Of a stretch of DNA of 64,000 nt, positions 1 through 11,525 are shown in pieces (the stretch's first letter is position 1; every line of letters starts with the position of its first letter). A program made the translations under genes and the position numbers. The stretch spans positions 2,948,124 through 3,012,123 of the forward strand of contig NC_051082.1 in the NCBI RefSeq assembly GCF_004664715.2, in the 5' to 3' direction. This DNA comes from Peromyscus leucopus (lineage: Eukaryota; Chordata; Mammalia; Rodentia; Cricetidae). The notes beneath the pieces were generated by a model. The model was not told the DNA's origin and searched no databases. It saw only the letters and a program-made list of their open reading frames with translations.

Positions 1-599
1 CTTAAGGAAGCTGCTTCGACTGTAGTCAGAAAATACGGCCAAAGGTCAGTGGGGAGACAGACATCACTAGTGAATAAGAGAGCATAAAATGGGTGCAAAG
101 TCTACAATAGAAAACAGGATCTCCATCCACAGTATGAGTTAAAAGCAGCAGACTCAAGAACAGACCCCCAGGGATTTCCCCACCTGAAGAAGGGAAGAGA
201 AAAAGGGGTTCCCAGGACACACGGCATCAGAGACGGAACGCACCTGTATTTGGAGCCAAGAAATAGAAAGAATAGATCACAGGGAAAGGTGGAAAATGTA
301 AATGCATGATGGCTGAAACCACCCCATTTGGTGAAAAAATCCATTTACAGCCTCAGGTTAGTCAAGTTTTGATCATGGTAAATTTAACATCTCCCAGAGC
401 ATAGTGTGGTCAACGTACTAACAACAGAGACCAGATCTGAAGGCACCAGAGGAAGTCAGCAGTACAGTAGGTGCAGAATGAGTCATGCATCCCCTACTAT
501 GCACATGCGTGGTGTGTGTGACCATGATGTCTCATGGGCTTGTCCTGTAGACGGCCAGAGCTCAGTGGGCCAGTATCTTGGAGGTGCTAAAGGAAAAAA

Positions 600-800
600 A
601 AAAATTCAAAACCAAATTTTATATCCAGCTAAAATATCTTCCAAGAATAAAGTGAATTAAGGACAATTCTGAAAAAAAAAATCCTAGGACACATTTATCA
701 CCCAGCACTGAAGGAAGTCTTTAAGTTGAAGAGAAACGACCAAAAAGTGTGAGTCCATTAGAGGGTGTCAACATTTAAGTTCAAGTAAGCAATTCACATT
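600..800 (+). repeat. Old L1 fragment (L1M type)
   Basis: The text TTTTATATCCAGCTAAAATA, then CAAGAATAAAGTG and later GAAGGAAGTCTTTAAG follows in order a familiar segment of old mammalian L1 elements. It is diverged and short, with no usable open frame. Confidence 0.5.
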
Positions 801-842
801 TTTCTTACTGTCTTTAAGGTATACAGGATCATTTTCATTCTT

Positions 843-1062
843 TCTATCTATGTATCTATATCTATCTATCTATTTCTATCTATCTTTTTTTTTTTCTTTA
901 TCTATATCTATCTATCTATCAATTATCTATCTGTCTATCATCTATTTATCTATCTATCTATCTATCTATCTATCATCTTATCTATCTATCTATCTATCAT
1001 CCATCTATCTATCATCTATCTATCTATCTATCTATCATCTATCATCTATCTATCTATCTATC

Positions 1063-1097
<35 letters not shown>

Positions 1098-1187
1098 ATC
1101 TATCTATCTATCAATCATCTATCTGTCTATCATCTATTATCTATCTATCATCTATCTATCTATCATCTTATCTATCTACCTATCTAT
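843..1187. repeat. TATC tetranucleotide microsatellite
   Basis: About 345 bases of TATC units with CATC, TTATC and AATC interruptions, broken by a T-run at 884-897. The 119-residue I/Y/L/S open frame across it is only a translation of the repeat. Confidence 0.97.
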
Positions 1188-1188
1188 T

Positions 1189-1397
1189 TTGAGACAAGGT
1201 TTCATGTAGCCCAGGCTGGCCTTTAGCTCACTGTGTAGCCTAGTAGGACCTTGACTTGTTAATCTTCCTGCCTCCACTTCTCGAGTGCTAGGGTCACAGG
1301 CGTGTGATTTTATCTGACTTCATGCAGTGTAAGGATAGAAGCCAGAGCTTTATATAAGTTAGGCATGCTCTCTACCAACTTAGCACATTCCCAGTTC
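1189..1397 (-). repeat. B1 plus ID-type SINE remnant
   Basis: The plus strand shows TTTGAGACAAGGTTTC, then GCCCAGGCTGGCC and GAGTGCTAGGGTCACAGGCG, the reverse of B1. It is followed by GGCATGCTCTCTACCAACTT, the reverse of an ID element. The order fits an ID/B1 composite in reverse orientation. Confidence 0.65.
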
Positions 1398-1419
1398 TAC
1401 ACAGGATTATTTAGAACAA

Positions 1420-1640
1420 AACAGGGTCGGGGAGATGGCTCAGGTAGTTCAAGTCCTTGACTCCAAGCCCAGCATTTGGAACTTGATACCAGGGAAGTCA
1501 TGGTGGGAAAGAAAGAATGGATTCTGAGAGCTGTCTTCTGACCTCCCACATGTACACACACAGCACACAGACAGACAGACAGACAGATAGACAGACAGAC
1601 AGCACATACACACACCACAGACACTAAATACAAAAATAAA
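1420..1640 (+). repeat. B2/B3-family SINE
   Basis: GGGGAGATGGCTCAGGTAG at the 5' end is the tRNA-derived head. CTGTCTTCTGACCTCCCACA near the 3' end and the A-rich AATACAAAAATAAATG tail are typical of B2/B3. A CAGA array (1,568-1,602) expanded just after the body. Confidence 0.75.
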
Positions 1641-1677
1641 TGCAACCTAAAAGTAGGGTTTTAGTTTTTTGTTCCTA

Positions 1678-1679
<2 letters not shown>

Positions 1680-1725
<46 letters not shown>

Positions 1726-1875
1726 GGGGGACAGGCACACTGTGTTATAGTGCTCATGTGGAAGCCAGGGGACAACATTGTGGAGTAACTTCTCTTTTCC
1801 TACTTTTTTGGGTTCCGGGGACCCCCCTCAGGTTGCCAGTCTTGTATGGCCCTGAGCCATGTCACTGGTCCAGAT
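1680..1875 (-). repeat. GT microsatellite and B3-type SINE, reverse
   Basis: A (GT)22 run at 1,681-1,724 is followed by GGGGACAACATTGTGGAGTA and ending GGCCCTGAGCCATGTCACTGG, the reverse of a B3 SINE whose 3' CA-rich tail became the microsatellite. Confidence 0.65.
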
Positions 1876-1929
1876 AAAATGTAATTCTAAAAATTTTTAA
1901 ATGTTTTGACGGAAAGAACAGAAGGAAGA

Positions 1930-1965
1930 AAGGCTGGAAGGAAGGAAGGAAGGAAGGAAGGAATA
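1930..1965. repeat. GGAA microsatellite
   Basis: Short perfect GGAA run inside a purine-rich stretch (1,915-1,985). Confidence 0.9.
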
Positions 1966-3169
1966 GAGAAAGAAAGAGAAGCAGCAAATGTTACTAATGT
2001 GGAATTAATTCTTAAATCCGCTTGCAGCGGTAGGTGCTAGGGTCGGACGACTTTCCCAAGTCATTCCTGAGACTCTGCCAGCAGACACGCGAAAGAAACG
2101 TGCAACTTTCCTGAAGAGGGGACATGAAAGGCCTGAGGAGCTGGTCTTCACATCGCTGAAAGCTGAGGTCCCATGTTGACGTTATTTCCTTGGACAGTGT
2201 CCGGCCTCTGAGGTGCTCACACAGTACTGTGGTGCCCTGATCCTCTGGTCACACAACAGCCACAACGTGTACAAGAGGCTTGAGAGACAACAGACGGCAA
2301 GAAACACAGGAGAAAGCGTCCACCCCCGGGGTTTACTGTGGGCAGGAATGGCTGTGTCAGCACGTCTAAAGCTAAGATTGAAGATCATGCTTCATGCTTT
2401 AAGTGTTAGATGCATTAAGTAGGAAATCAGGGTTGTCAGGGTTCAAAACAATTCCAGCTTATTCCAGCGGTCCCCTTTAGGAACAGATTGTCCTCCGAGC
2501 TTTCAAAATAAATGACTGTGGCTTCATCAGGCACAGAAGATTAGCTGGTAGCCCGATGCCTCCGCTGCATTCTAAATTGCTTGCTCAGACAGCGATGGCT
2601 CCACGTCTCTGGGTTCATCCACCCTCCTTTGCTTAAAACATGTTTTTCCCAGAGTCCTACCTTCGTGCCTTGGGTTTTTTTTTTTTTTTTTCTACAATGC
2701 TTATGTTTCCTATTTACCTGATGACAGAGTCGGGGACAGCCAGATAGGCTGTATTTGTAAGCAGGATCACTCAGCGTTTGGGGTCTTTGAGATTCTGTGA
2801 GTTCCTGAAGAGAAGAGTTAGTTGGGTTTGAATCTTCACTGCTCAATCCACTGCGGCTGCCTGCGGCGGGTTTTTATCTTTCCTGGTTAGCTTCCTCATT
2901 TTCAAAGGGAGGGCGATAACGGGAGTCCTGACTGCATAAAGGTCAGGCCTGATATGGGAAGTGGGGAACCTAACAAAGAAGCCGCTTATTCAGTGAGCCC
3001 TTAATTAAATGTTGAAATCCCATTTACACGCTCTGCGGAGCCTTACAATCAGAGGCGAGCACATTTTTATCTGTGTCCTGGGGTGGAGATGGGGGGCGGG
3101 GCATGAGTCACACTAAATGACACTTAGGCTGCCTCTTGCAGGGAGGGTGGTATTTTCTTCTTTTTTTTA

Positions 3170-3395
3170 AACGAAAAAGCATTTTATTATCTTATGCGTG
3201 TGGGTGTTTGCCGGCCTGTATGTCTGTCCACCATGTGCGTGCCTGATGCCCGTGGAGGCCAGAAGAGGGCATCGGATCCTCTGGAATTAGAGTTACAGAC
3301 GGTTGTGAGACATTATGTGGGTGCTGGGAATGGAACCTGGGTCCTCTGAAAGAGCAGCCAGTGCCCTTAACCGCTGAGCCATCTCTCCAGCTCCA
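3170..3395 (-). repeat. B3/B2-type SINE, reverse, near full length
   Basis: The plus strand reads TTTTATTATCTTATGCGTGT (reverse of the tail), CCAGAAGAGGGCATCGGATC, then GGGTCCTCTGAAAGAGCAGC and ends CCGCTGAGCCATCTCTCCAG, the reverse of the tRNA-like head. It carries the tRNA-derived pol III promoter region on the minus strand. Confidence 0.88.
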
Positions 3396-3599
3396 GCATG
3401 GCGTTTTCTAAAGGAATGGCCCTCCCTCAGAATGTTTTCAGTGTTCTGCGACCCTGGGTGGAGCCTTGGTGGTTTCTCATGTATGAAGTTGTGAGGGCTG
3501 CTGCAGGGGGATGGACTTGAGTCCTGCAGGAGAAGAAGGCAGGAGGTACATGCCAGACCACGTCTGTGTGGACACGAAGGGGAAACCTTGGGTGTCTTT

Positions 3600-3838
3600 C
3601 CCCAGGATCCCGGCCCACCTTGTTTTTTGGGGCCAACTCTATTGGCGTTGAGTTTGCTCGTAGGCTGGACTGGTTGGTCTGGGAACTCTGGGGGTTCCCC
3701 TGTCTCCACCTCTCAGCCTTTAGTTGGTTGTGTTTGATGTGCTGCTGTGCCTGGCTTTTGGGGTTCTGGGGCACTGAACTTGGGTTCCTGTGCTTGCGAG
3801 ACAAACATTTTATTGACTGAGTCATCTCTCCAGCCCTG
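3600..3838 (-). repeat. B4-family SINE, reverse
   Basis: GGGGTTCTGGGGCACTGAAC, CTTGCGAGACAAACATTTTA and GACTGAGTCATCTCTCCAGC form the reverse of a B4 head. The preceding GGCTGGACTGGTTGGTCTGG matches its middle. The open frames here are SINE translations. Confidence 0.7.
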
Positions 3839-4069
3839 CGACGATATTCCTGGAGAAAGCTGTCTGAGGAGCCAGAGATGCCCTGCGCTCAGCTCCCTGG
3901 CCCACCTCTGTCCCTGTTGCTAGTAGACTTGATGTTCTCAGCCTGCCTGTGGTTTTTCTCTGCTTCTTCCATGTCAGTGAGAAGACATTGCCTGAGGAAG
4001 CTTTACCCCCAACCCTGGACCTAAACACACACTGAATGTAGCTATCCCAAAGCAACAGATTCTGATAGA

Positions 4070-4230
4070 CAGCGGTTCTCAGGACACAGGCTTTGGAGAC
4101 AGGCTGTCTGGGTTTAGGTTTTGCTGGTTAACAGTCTGTTGTGACCTTGGGGAAAGGCCTTAACCTCACCGAACCTCATCTGTAAAATGGGGTGATGGTA
4201 GTTTACACGCACATGCTAGCAGCCTGACTG
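4070..4230 (+). repeat. MIR element
   Basis: The sequence runs from a GGCTTTGGAGACAGGCTGTC head through CCTTGGGGAAAGGCCTTAAC to CATCTGTAAAATGGGGTGAT, the core order of the ancient tRNA-derived MIR. Confidence 0.8.
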
Positions 4231-4439
4231 CTACTCTCCTTAACACGTGTAACATGTTCGCAACAGTGACCAACAAGTGTCTGCCATTCTGCGTGTGCCC
4301 GGCTTCTTATTTTACAGTCCCCCCACCCCCCGCACTGTTTTCCCAGGAACCCTACCACTGGGAGTCCATGACCTGCTGTGAAATCATGAGCGCCTTGGCT
4401 GACTCAAACATGGAACAGAAGACCCAAATGTAGAGCTCC

Positions 4440-4640
4440 TTCTCTTGCCCCTCCCCCTGCTCCTTCTCCTGCTCCTCCCATCCCCCTCCCCTTGCTCCTC
4501 CTCCTGCCCCTCCCCCTGCTCCTCCTCCTGCCCCTCCCCTGTCCCTCTTCCTGCCCCTCCCCCTGCTCCTCCTCCAGCTCCTCCCCTTCCCCTCCCCCCT
4601 CTTTTCCTCCTCCCCCACTCTTCTTTTTCATCCCACTTTT
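4440..4640. repeat. Pyrimidine-rich CTCC minisatellite
   Basis: About 190 bases of almost pure C/T. A unit near 18 bp (CCCCTCCCCCTGCTCCTC) is repeated with changes. The purine strand gives glycine/glutamate/arginine-rich false frames. Confidence 0.85.
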
Positions 4641-4689
4641 ACTGCCCTTCCTTCTCTAGGCAAGTGAACTGTCACTGAGCTGTATCCCC

Positions 4690-5225
4690 ACCAGGGAACC
4701 GCAAATCAAAGTTGCATTGGAATGCATGGTGCCTCAGTTGGAGCGGCAATCACTAAGAAGTGAAGGGAAATGCTGGTGAGGATGCAGGGGAAGGGGAGCC
4801 ACGGCTCTGCTGGTGGACACATGTGAACTCCTGCAGCTACCGTGGGAATCAGTACAAAGGTTCCTCAGAAACAGAGAAGCGAACAAACAAACAACAAAAC
4901 CACCCCCTCCCCTACTCCCACCCCCAAAATACAGATCTACCACTCCATCCTGATGATTGCTCTTGGGTATAATACACCTGAAGGACTCTGAGAGACACCT
5001 GCACAGAGCCGGGGTGGGACAAGCCGAGATGCCCATCATCTGACGAAGGGACGAAGAATAGGCCGCACATACACACAAGGGACCTGTGTTCAGCCGTCAA
5101 GAAAACTGAAATTACGGCATCGTCAGGGAAACAGATGGATCATCACATTAAGCAAAACAAGCCAGGCTCAGAAAGACAAGCTGGAATGTTTCTCTCATGT
5201 GTGAACTGTAATCAAAAGACGGGGG
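4690..5225 (+). repeat. L1 fragment: ORF2 C-terminus / 3' part
   Basis: Ordered L1 landmarks are visible: ACCGCAAATCAAAGTTGCA, GCTGGTGAGGATGCAGGGGA, CTGCTGGTGGACACATG, GGTTCCTCAGAAA, then CACATTAAGCAAAACAAGCC with CAGAAAGACAAGC and TTTCTCTCATGTGTG. This corresponds to the last part of ORF2. It is diverged, with stops and shifts, and is non-functional. Confidence 0.8.
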
Positions 5226-5239
5226 CACAGAGGGAGACT

Positions 5240-5312
5240 GTGTGGGGAGGGGGAGGGCCCTGCAGGGAGGGAGGGAGGGAGAGGGAGGGCCCTGCAGGGA
5301 GGGAGGGTGGGT
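5240..5312. repeat. GGGA-rich tandem duplication
   Basis: GGGAGGGCCCTGCAGGGAGG occurs twice in tandem (near 5,248 and 5,284) separated by GGGA repeats. Confidence 0.85.
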
Positions 5313-5534
5313 AAATGCCGGTACCAGGGGTTTAGACACGATCAAGGTGTCTTATAAACATGTCTGGAGACGTCACAATGAGACAACCACAGCTCACGAT
5401 CAGCAAACACTAACTATGGGCAGTTGAGGAGAGCGGCGCCTTCCCTGAGGTCACCCCTGGGCTGTGGTGCAGAGACTCAGAGAACAGCTCAAGCGCAGGC
5501 AGGAACCTCGGGCACGCCACACTAAATGGTGCGG

Positions 5535-5632
5535 CTTAAGTATCGCAATTAAGGAAAATGATTGCAGCCTAGTGAGAATTATTCTTACTATTTCTATTAA
5601 ATGTTAGTTAATGACGATTGACGATCCGTGGC
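5535..5632. promoter_or_regulatory. Candidate non-coding element, AT-rich
   Basis: Unique stretch with CGCAATTAAGG, AATTATTCTTAC, TTAGTTAATGACGATTG. TAAT-type cores; inferred only. Confidence 0.25.
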
Positions 5633-6193
5633 CCACATGCTCACTGACACAGCGGGTGGAGAATGTTCTGGATCACACCGGGCCCGGCTCTGTTTGCTGC
5701 CGTGGGATGGAACAGCAGGACCATCCTTAAAGCCCCGCTCTCCTCCGCCACTCGCCTTACCAGAGAAGAGGGAGGCAGAACTGTGAAGTGTTTACCAAGA
5801 AAAGAATATTGGCATTGGCCGGTGCCACCTTCCCGCCCCTCCGGCTCAGCGTTCTCCATGATAGTGGCCTCTAGGGGAGGTTTCCTGCAGGAGGAGGCTG
5901 GGAGGGCTACTCACCCATCTACCTCAGGGCCTGGAACAACTCACACACGCCTCCTTCACCGTCTCTCAGAGGGTGTGCCAGCACGGATTTGAGGACCCGT
6001 GTGTCTCTTTAGCTCCCCCTGGCTCTGGCTTCAAAGGCTGGGAAATGACCTCCCTGCTGCCAAACTGGATCCCCTAATGGCAGATTCTGCTCCACACTAA
6101 ACAGAACCCAGCACCTGTAATGGGAAGCCGCCATGGGTGTCGGGGAGTGAGGGAGGAGAGAGGATGACTCCTTTCCTTACCCCCACCCCCCCC

Positions 6194-6195
<2 letters not shown>

Positions 6196-6245
<50 letters not shown>

Positions 6246-6520
6246 GGACAACCTTGGGTGTCTGCCCGTGCCTTCTACCTTGTTTGAGACAGAGTGTCTC
6301 TTCTTTGAGGCAGGATCTTTCCCTGTTCACTGTTGCATTGTACTCCAGGCTAGCCGAGCAGCAAGCGTCCAGGGACTCCCCTGCCTCTGCCTCCATCTCT
6401 CTGTGGAAGTGCTGGCGTTAGAGATACTCTCTCCCGTGCCCAGGTCTATGTAGGTTCCGGGACCTGGACGGGGGTCCCTGCACCTGTGCGAAAGCCCTTC
6501 TCCTCCACTCCACATCTCCT
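6196..6520 (-). repeat. GT microsatellite and B4 SINE, reverse
   Basis: A (GT)23-24 run (6,196-6,243) continues into a B4 in reverse orientation: CCTTGTTTGAGACAGAGTGT, CTCCAGGCTAGCCGAGCAGC, CCTGCCTCTGCCTCCATCTC and GTAGGTTCCGGGACCTGG. The microsatellite sits where the SINE's CA-rich tail would be. Confidence 0.65.
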
Positions 6521-7261
6521 CGGCGCCATGCTTTCTTCTCAAACGCGATCAATGGCTGTTTCTTGAAGTCCTTCTCTGTGTCAGGAGTGAGTGTGGAGAC
6601 ATCTTGTGTGTGTCAGTTTATTTAGCCAGCGTCAGCCACTCAGAAGGCGAATGTTGCCCGTTTTAAAGACGGGCAAATTGAGGCTCATTGGGACGAAGCG
6701 ACCGCGTGAGCACCTGACATGCCGCCATTGCAGAGACGGGCTTTTAGACCTGGTGCCCAGAACACATTCCTCGCCGCCTCCTCCAAAGACATTTGAAACA
6801 GCCAGTGTTGACTTAGCGTCTGCCAGGCTCTGCACAGGGCTTGGGCTCAGAGTGGGATACAATGTTGCTGGAAGAGCTGGGAGTGAGAAAGGCATGCTGG
6901 GAATGAGACCTGACCAGACCTGAGGAGGGCTTCAGGAGGCAGGCTGCGGTGTGGCTGGGACCAGCGGCGGATGACGCGGAAGCCTTGGAGTTCAGCCGGG
7001 ATTTGGGTGGGGGGGGGGCTGCCGTGGCAGCTGTGGCCGGATAAGCCACGAGGAGGCTCCGGGTTTGAGGAAAGGGCTCAGAGGTGGGGAAAGCGTCTGG
7101 GGACAGTGAGGCACCCTGTTCTAACCCAGCAGAGATGCCACAGGGTCCACACGGGAAGGCTGTGTGCCCTGTGGAGGGAGACACAAAATCTGTCTAACCA
7201 AGACAGAAACACGGCGTCAAAGTCCTTTAAAACACAAACCCCACTCCACTTAGGAGAGAAA

Positions 7262-7318
7262 AAAAAGACATATGGTGTTCGTCTTTCTGAGTCTGGCTTA
7301 TTTTGCTTAGTATAATGA

Positions 7319-7378
<60 letters not shown>
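7262..7378 (-). repeat. L1 3' fragment, reverse, plus GT microsatellite
   Basis: CATATGGTGTTCGTCTTTCT and GAGTCTGGCTTATTTTGCTT are the reverse of an L1 3' segment (the same landmarks as at 5,140-5,200 on the other strand). A (GT)28 run follows at 7,322-7,378. Confidence 0.7.
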
Positions 7379-7380
<2 letters not shown>

Positions 7381-8309
7381 CCTGCACTGTGTGACACTCA
7401 AGAAGAAAGGGAATTGTGAGACTGATAAAGGGGAGAGGGGGTGGGGGGGAAACGGAGCACTGGGGACATGAAGGGGTGGTGGAGGTGGGGAGCCACCTGG
7501 TGGGAGGAAGGTGACCACCAAGACAGGGTCAGGGCCAGAGGAGGGCAGTGGAGGAGAACGCGATGTCTGCAGATACCGAGGTGGAGCCCACGTTTATGAC
7601 TTTAAGACGTATAACCTTCAGAAATCATATTAAAAAGAAATTCTACTTAAAACAAGACACTCTAGCAGTTCTCTGGCAACCTGGAAGTCTTGGGCTCCAG
7701 GGAGCCGTGGCCACCGGGTCCTCCTCAGGGAAGGGGCTGGGCCGCACTCAGGTACCACATTGCCTCCTCAACACGCACCACCATTCTCTGACGGACGAAC
7801 ATGCGGATGCTTTGGCTCAGAGGGAGCCGGGCTCTGGAGAGGGGCGGCTGGCAAGTGTCCTACAAACCATGGATACCGAAAATGGCTGAGGCTGCACCAG
7901 CCAGGTTTGGTGGCACAGACTGCCCAAAGAACACTGGAAGGTTGGATGGTACGCACACATAAACAAACCCATGCACACCTAGGCACACCCAAGCACAGGT
8001 GGGCACACACATCACAGACGTGCTCCGGATGTCTGGCTCCTCTCAAACTCAAGTGCCAACAGGTAGGGTGGCGACATCGGACACGGGGCCTTCTGGAGGT
8101 GACTTGATCGTGACGGTGTGGCCTTCACAGATGTGACAGCGCCCTCATGAAACAAACCCCGGGCACACCCCTGCTTCCTTTTTGTGAGGGCACATCATTG
8201 GTTATCCAAACACCCGAAGCTGGCACTCGGACTTTGGGCTTCCCCCAAACCACACGGAGCACATGTCTGTTGCCCCCACTGTTTGCAGAGTTTATTTTTA
8301 TGGCTGGTG

Positions 8310-8474
8310 AGACATACCACACATACACACCTGCACATGCACCACACACACACATGTGCACACACCCACACCACACACATCAGATACACCACACACCTAC
8401 ACAAGCACCACAAACACTCCATTCACACCATCTATATTCCCCACACGCACACACACACACACACACACACATGC

Positions 8475-8515
<41 letters not shown>
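8310..8515. repeat. Compound CA microsatellite
   Basis: Irregular CACA with CAT, CACC and TACA interruptions, becoming pure CA runs at 8,446-8,470 and 8,478-8,512. The histidine/threonine-rich frames are repeat translation. Confidence 0.97.
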
Positions 8516-8516
<1 letters not shown>

Positions 8517-9394
8517 TCCCATAGTTTTCAAGTAGAATCAGGAAGAGGAGTTAAAGGCACACACTCACAGAGAGAGAGAATTCGTTTGAGGCAGGGGCCG
8601 GATGAAGTGGCAGATTCAGGGAGCAGGACGGTGGCTGGGCCTCCTCTTCCTGCTTCCTGGGGGTGTGATCTCTGCTGGTGACTACCAAGTCTCCTTGCCT
8701 CATGGACACGCCTCTCTCTGTCCTCCTTGAATTCGTATAATTATTTGTGAGTCTATAAAATAAAACTTAATGGACAGGACCAAGTTGCCAGGGCTGTGGT
8801 GGGATCTGAGGGCCGGTTTCATGGAACGGTCGGCTCAATCCTGGGCTCTGGAGAGTCTGAGCTCACTGGCTGTAAGAGGTGCCCTATGCCTGCAACCTTA
8901 TCTGTTTGGCTAACCCTGAAGGTTGGGGGTAGGGGCGTGAGACCACAGTGATCCCCTTCTTGGTGTGTTCATCAGAGCTCTCCCCACGTGCAGAGAACAA
9001 AGACACCCAACCCTACTGTAAAACCGAGTTGACAGCAAGGATGAATCGCCGTGTCTGTCTCAAGGGATCCCTCTTTGCTTCAGTTTTGATACATCAATAT
9101 GTTTGGAAAACAGTCAGAGGTAATGGGACTTCACATATGAGAGGCTCAATTAAATTAACCTCTCTCCCAGGGCATCAGGCAGACGCAGGAAACTAATGTA
9201 ATTAAAAAGATTGTGTCTCCTCTCTCCCAAGTTATCTCTGGGTAGAAAGCGGCTGCCGGTACCACCACATCGAGGGATCCACTCGGATGAACAAAAGCAA
9301 GGTAAATAAATCTCTCGGACACCCTCTCCCACAAGCTCTCTCCCCTGCAGAGGGGGCTGGAGAACAGCCTAGAGCAGAAACAGTAGCTGAAGCA

Positions 9395-9520
9395 AGGCCA
9401 CGAGCCATGAGATAGGGTCTCTTCCTGGTCCTGGAGCTCACCAGTTTTGCTACACTAGATGGCCAGTGAGCCTGGGAATCCTCCTGTCTCTTGTTGCCCT
9501 AGCACTGGGGTTACATGGGT
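9395..9520 (-). repeat. B4/B1-like SINE fragment, reverse
   Basis: GAGATAGGGTCTCTTCCTGG, CTGGAGCTCACCAG, ACACTAGATGGCCAGTGAGC and CCTAGCACTGGGGTTACATG match the middle of a reversed B4. Both ends are missing. Confidence 0.6.
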
Positions 9521-10504
9521 TTTGGAGATCAATCTGTCATCTTATCCCTGGACCAAAGTCTCAGACACAATAATTGATTGGAGTTGGCAGTGGGCTGGTT
9601 TTCTCCAAGGCTAATCTGTAGGTGGCCTGAGTCAGGCTTTCCTGCCCCCATGTAGGTAGCTCCATTCTTCCCATTGCAAAAGGACCTCCTGTCATGGACC
9701 AGTACAGAACTGATGTTTCCTAACATCCCTTAAGGGGTCATCATCTCCCCCAAGTACTTGAGAAAACTCCAAGGACCCGGTGAAGCTGTGGTTGTTAACG
9801 GCCCCTCCTTAGAAGAAGTCTCCATTTCTTGACTACAGATACAGCCACTGAGAATGTCCAGCCATGCACCACACACAATGTTCAGGTCAGCAACAGAGCT
9901 GTGCCAGGTTAGTCCGACGCGTGAACACGCATGCTAATGTTTCATAGTAGCCTCATCTCCTGACACACACTTCTCAGCACGTCTCTACCTGTGGAGTGAT
10001 AGGAGGCTGTTGTAGAATCCTGTGTCTCTCTCTTAAAGTCTGTTATGGCCACATGGCTAGGTTCTGGCGAATGGGCAGTATGTGGAAGTGAAAGTTTTAA
10101 CTTGTATTGGATGTCCTCAGGAGAGGAAGTGTCCACCACTTCCTCTTTATCTCTTTTCATGGACTAGAAGATGCACATGAGGTCAGAATCTAGAGCAACC
10201 ATCTTTGATGATGAAAGAAAGCCAGAAGTTGAGGATGTCAGAGCCTTGAGTTGGAAGGAGCCTGGGCCCTGATGGCTTGAGCTGATTTGGTGGATCAGAA
10301 CCCTATACACTGGCATGGCAGAGTAGCTCACTGCCATCTTGCTTACGCTAGAGTTCTAGCTTTCCTTCCTATCAAGGCAGTGACCATAACACTGCCAACA
10401 GGGTCTGTAAAGAGGGTCTTTGTTTTACCCCCAAGTAAGATTCTGGAAATGTGTGGGGAAAGGGAAGGATACCAGAGCTCACACTTTTAATGTGCTGGGA
10501 GAAA

Positions 10505-10625
10505 CAGAATCCTGGAACACACGAGAGCAGGATTCTGGAGTTAGAACTGAGTCTCCACCTCACTCTGCCCGTGTGACTTTGGGCACGTCACTTGGCTTCA
10601 GTGAAGACCATGATGAGGAACGCAC
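10505..10625 (+). repeat. MIR fragment
   Basis: GGATTCTGGAGTTAGAACTG, then GTGTGACTTTGGGCACGTCA follow the MIR core. It has no 3' end. Confidence 0.6.
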
Positions 10626-10779
10626 ACCCCTTCCCGCGGCGCCAGCATGTGGTAGAATGCTCTATGGAGTTATCCGGGAAATTAAAATTCTAGAATCCAC
10701 TAGCAAGGTTCTAACTTCAGACTGAGTGGTGTCTGGCCACCTGTACATTTAAAAACGTCTCCAGCTCTTTGTGGACTGG

Positions 10780-10960
10780 AGAATGACTAAATTAAAAGAC
10801 TCCAGTGGGAGGCCTTTCTATAAATCAATTCCCATTTACCTAGTATGCAAATCAGATGCGCCTGCCATGAATATTCATAGTCACGTCTCCGTGACAAGTT
10901 GCTCTGACCCTGTAGTTCCTTCTTGCTATGATTTAAACGTTCGTTCAAAATTCAAACTCA
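10780..10960. promoter_or_regulatory. Candidate non-coding element with octamer
   Basis: Repeat-free AT-rich stretch with CTAGTATGCAAATCAG (octamer), CATGAATATTCATAG (palindromic ATGAATATTCAT) and TAAATCAATTCCC. The POU-type octamer and dyad are visible; enhancer activity is inferred. Confidence 0.35.
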
Positions 10961-11469
10961 AGGCCCGGTGGGATAGTACTGTATGAAGTGGTGGGGGACG
11001 ATGAGGGTGATTAAAATGGGACTGGAAGCCTCTCTGTCCTTCTGGCTTCTGTCATGTTAGAGAGCTTGTCCCCTCCAGAGGACACAGCAGTAACATGACA
11101 CCTTGGAAGGAGAAAGCGGCCCTCAGCAGAGAGCAAATTTGCCCTGCCGGCTCAGCGGTGAGAAGTACATTTCTATTGTTTACAAATTACCCAGTCTCTG
11201 ATACTTTGTTACAGTGGCAAGCCGGGTCCAGCCAAATCTTGTTTCCATTTTCTGTGTTCTTCCTGTTATCTCCACCCTTCTGCTTGTCCTGCCCACCCCA
11301 GGGATCCACCGGAATCCTCTGCTTGGTTGCTAGCCTCGGTCCCATCTCCATGACACTGGACGTTCACAGGATTTCTGGAACACTTGCATCTTCTGATCCA
11401 CTAGATTTTGGCTCCTGCCTTGCAAAACTCTTTAGGCTGGTTTGATCATGAAGGGTGCCACCACTACCG

Positions 11470-11525
11470 ACACTGAGTCCATTTCACAGATGAGAACAGT
11501 GAGGTTCAGAGTGAACTGAGCCATG
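11470..11525 (-). repeat. MIR fragment, reverse
   Basis: TCCATTTCACAGATGAGAAC followed by AGTGAGGTTCAGAG is the reversed MIR segment. Confidence 0.6.

Noticed and set aside
3360..3395. tRNA-like head with pol III promoter boxes
   Set aside because: It belongs to a B2/B3 SINE (also at 1,420, 17,930, 52,245 and 57,125). No complete tRNA cloverleaf was seen anywhere.
3427..3825. 132-codon and 138-codon minus-strand frames
   Set aside because: They overlap B3 and B4 SINEs, with no homology to known proteins that I recognise.
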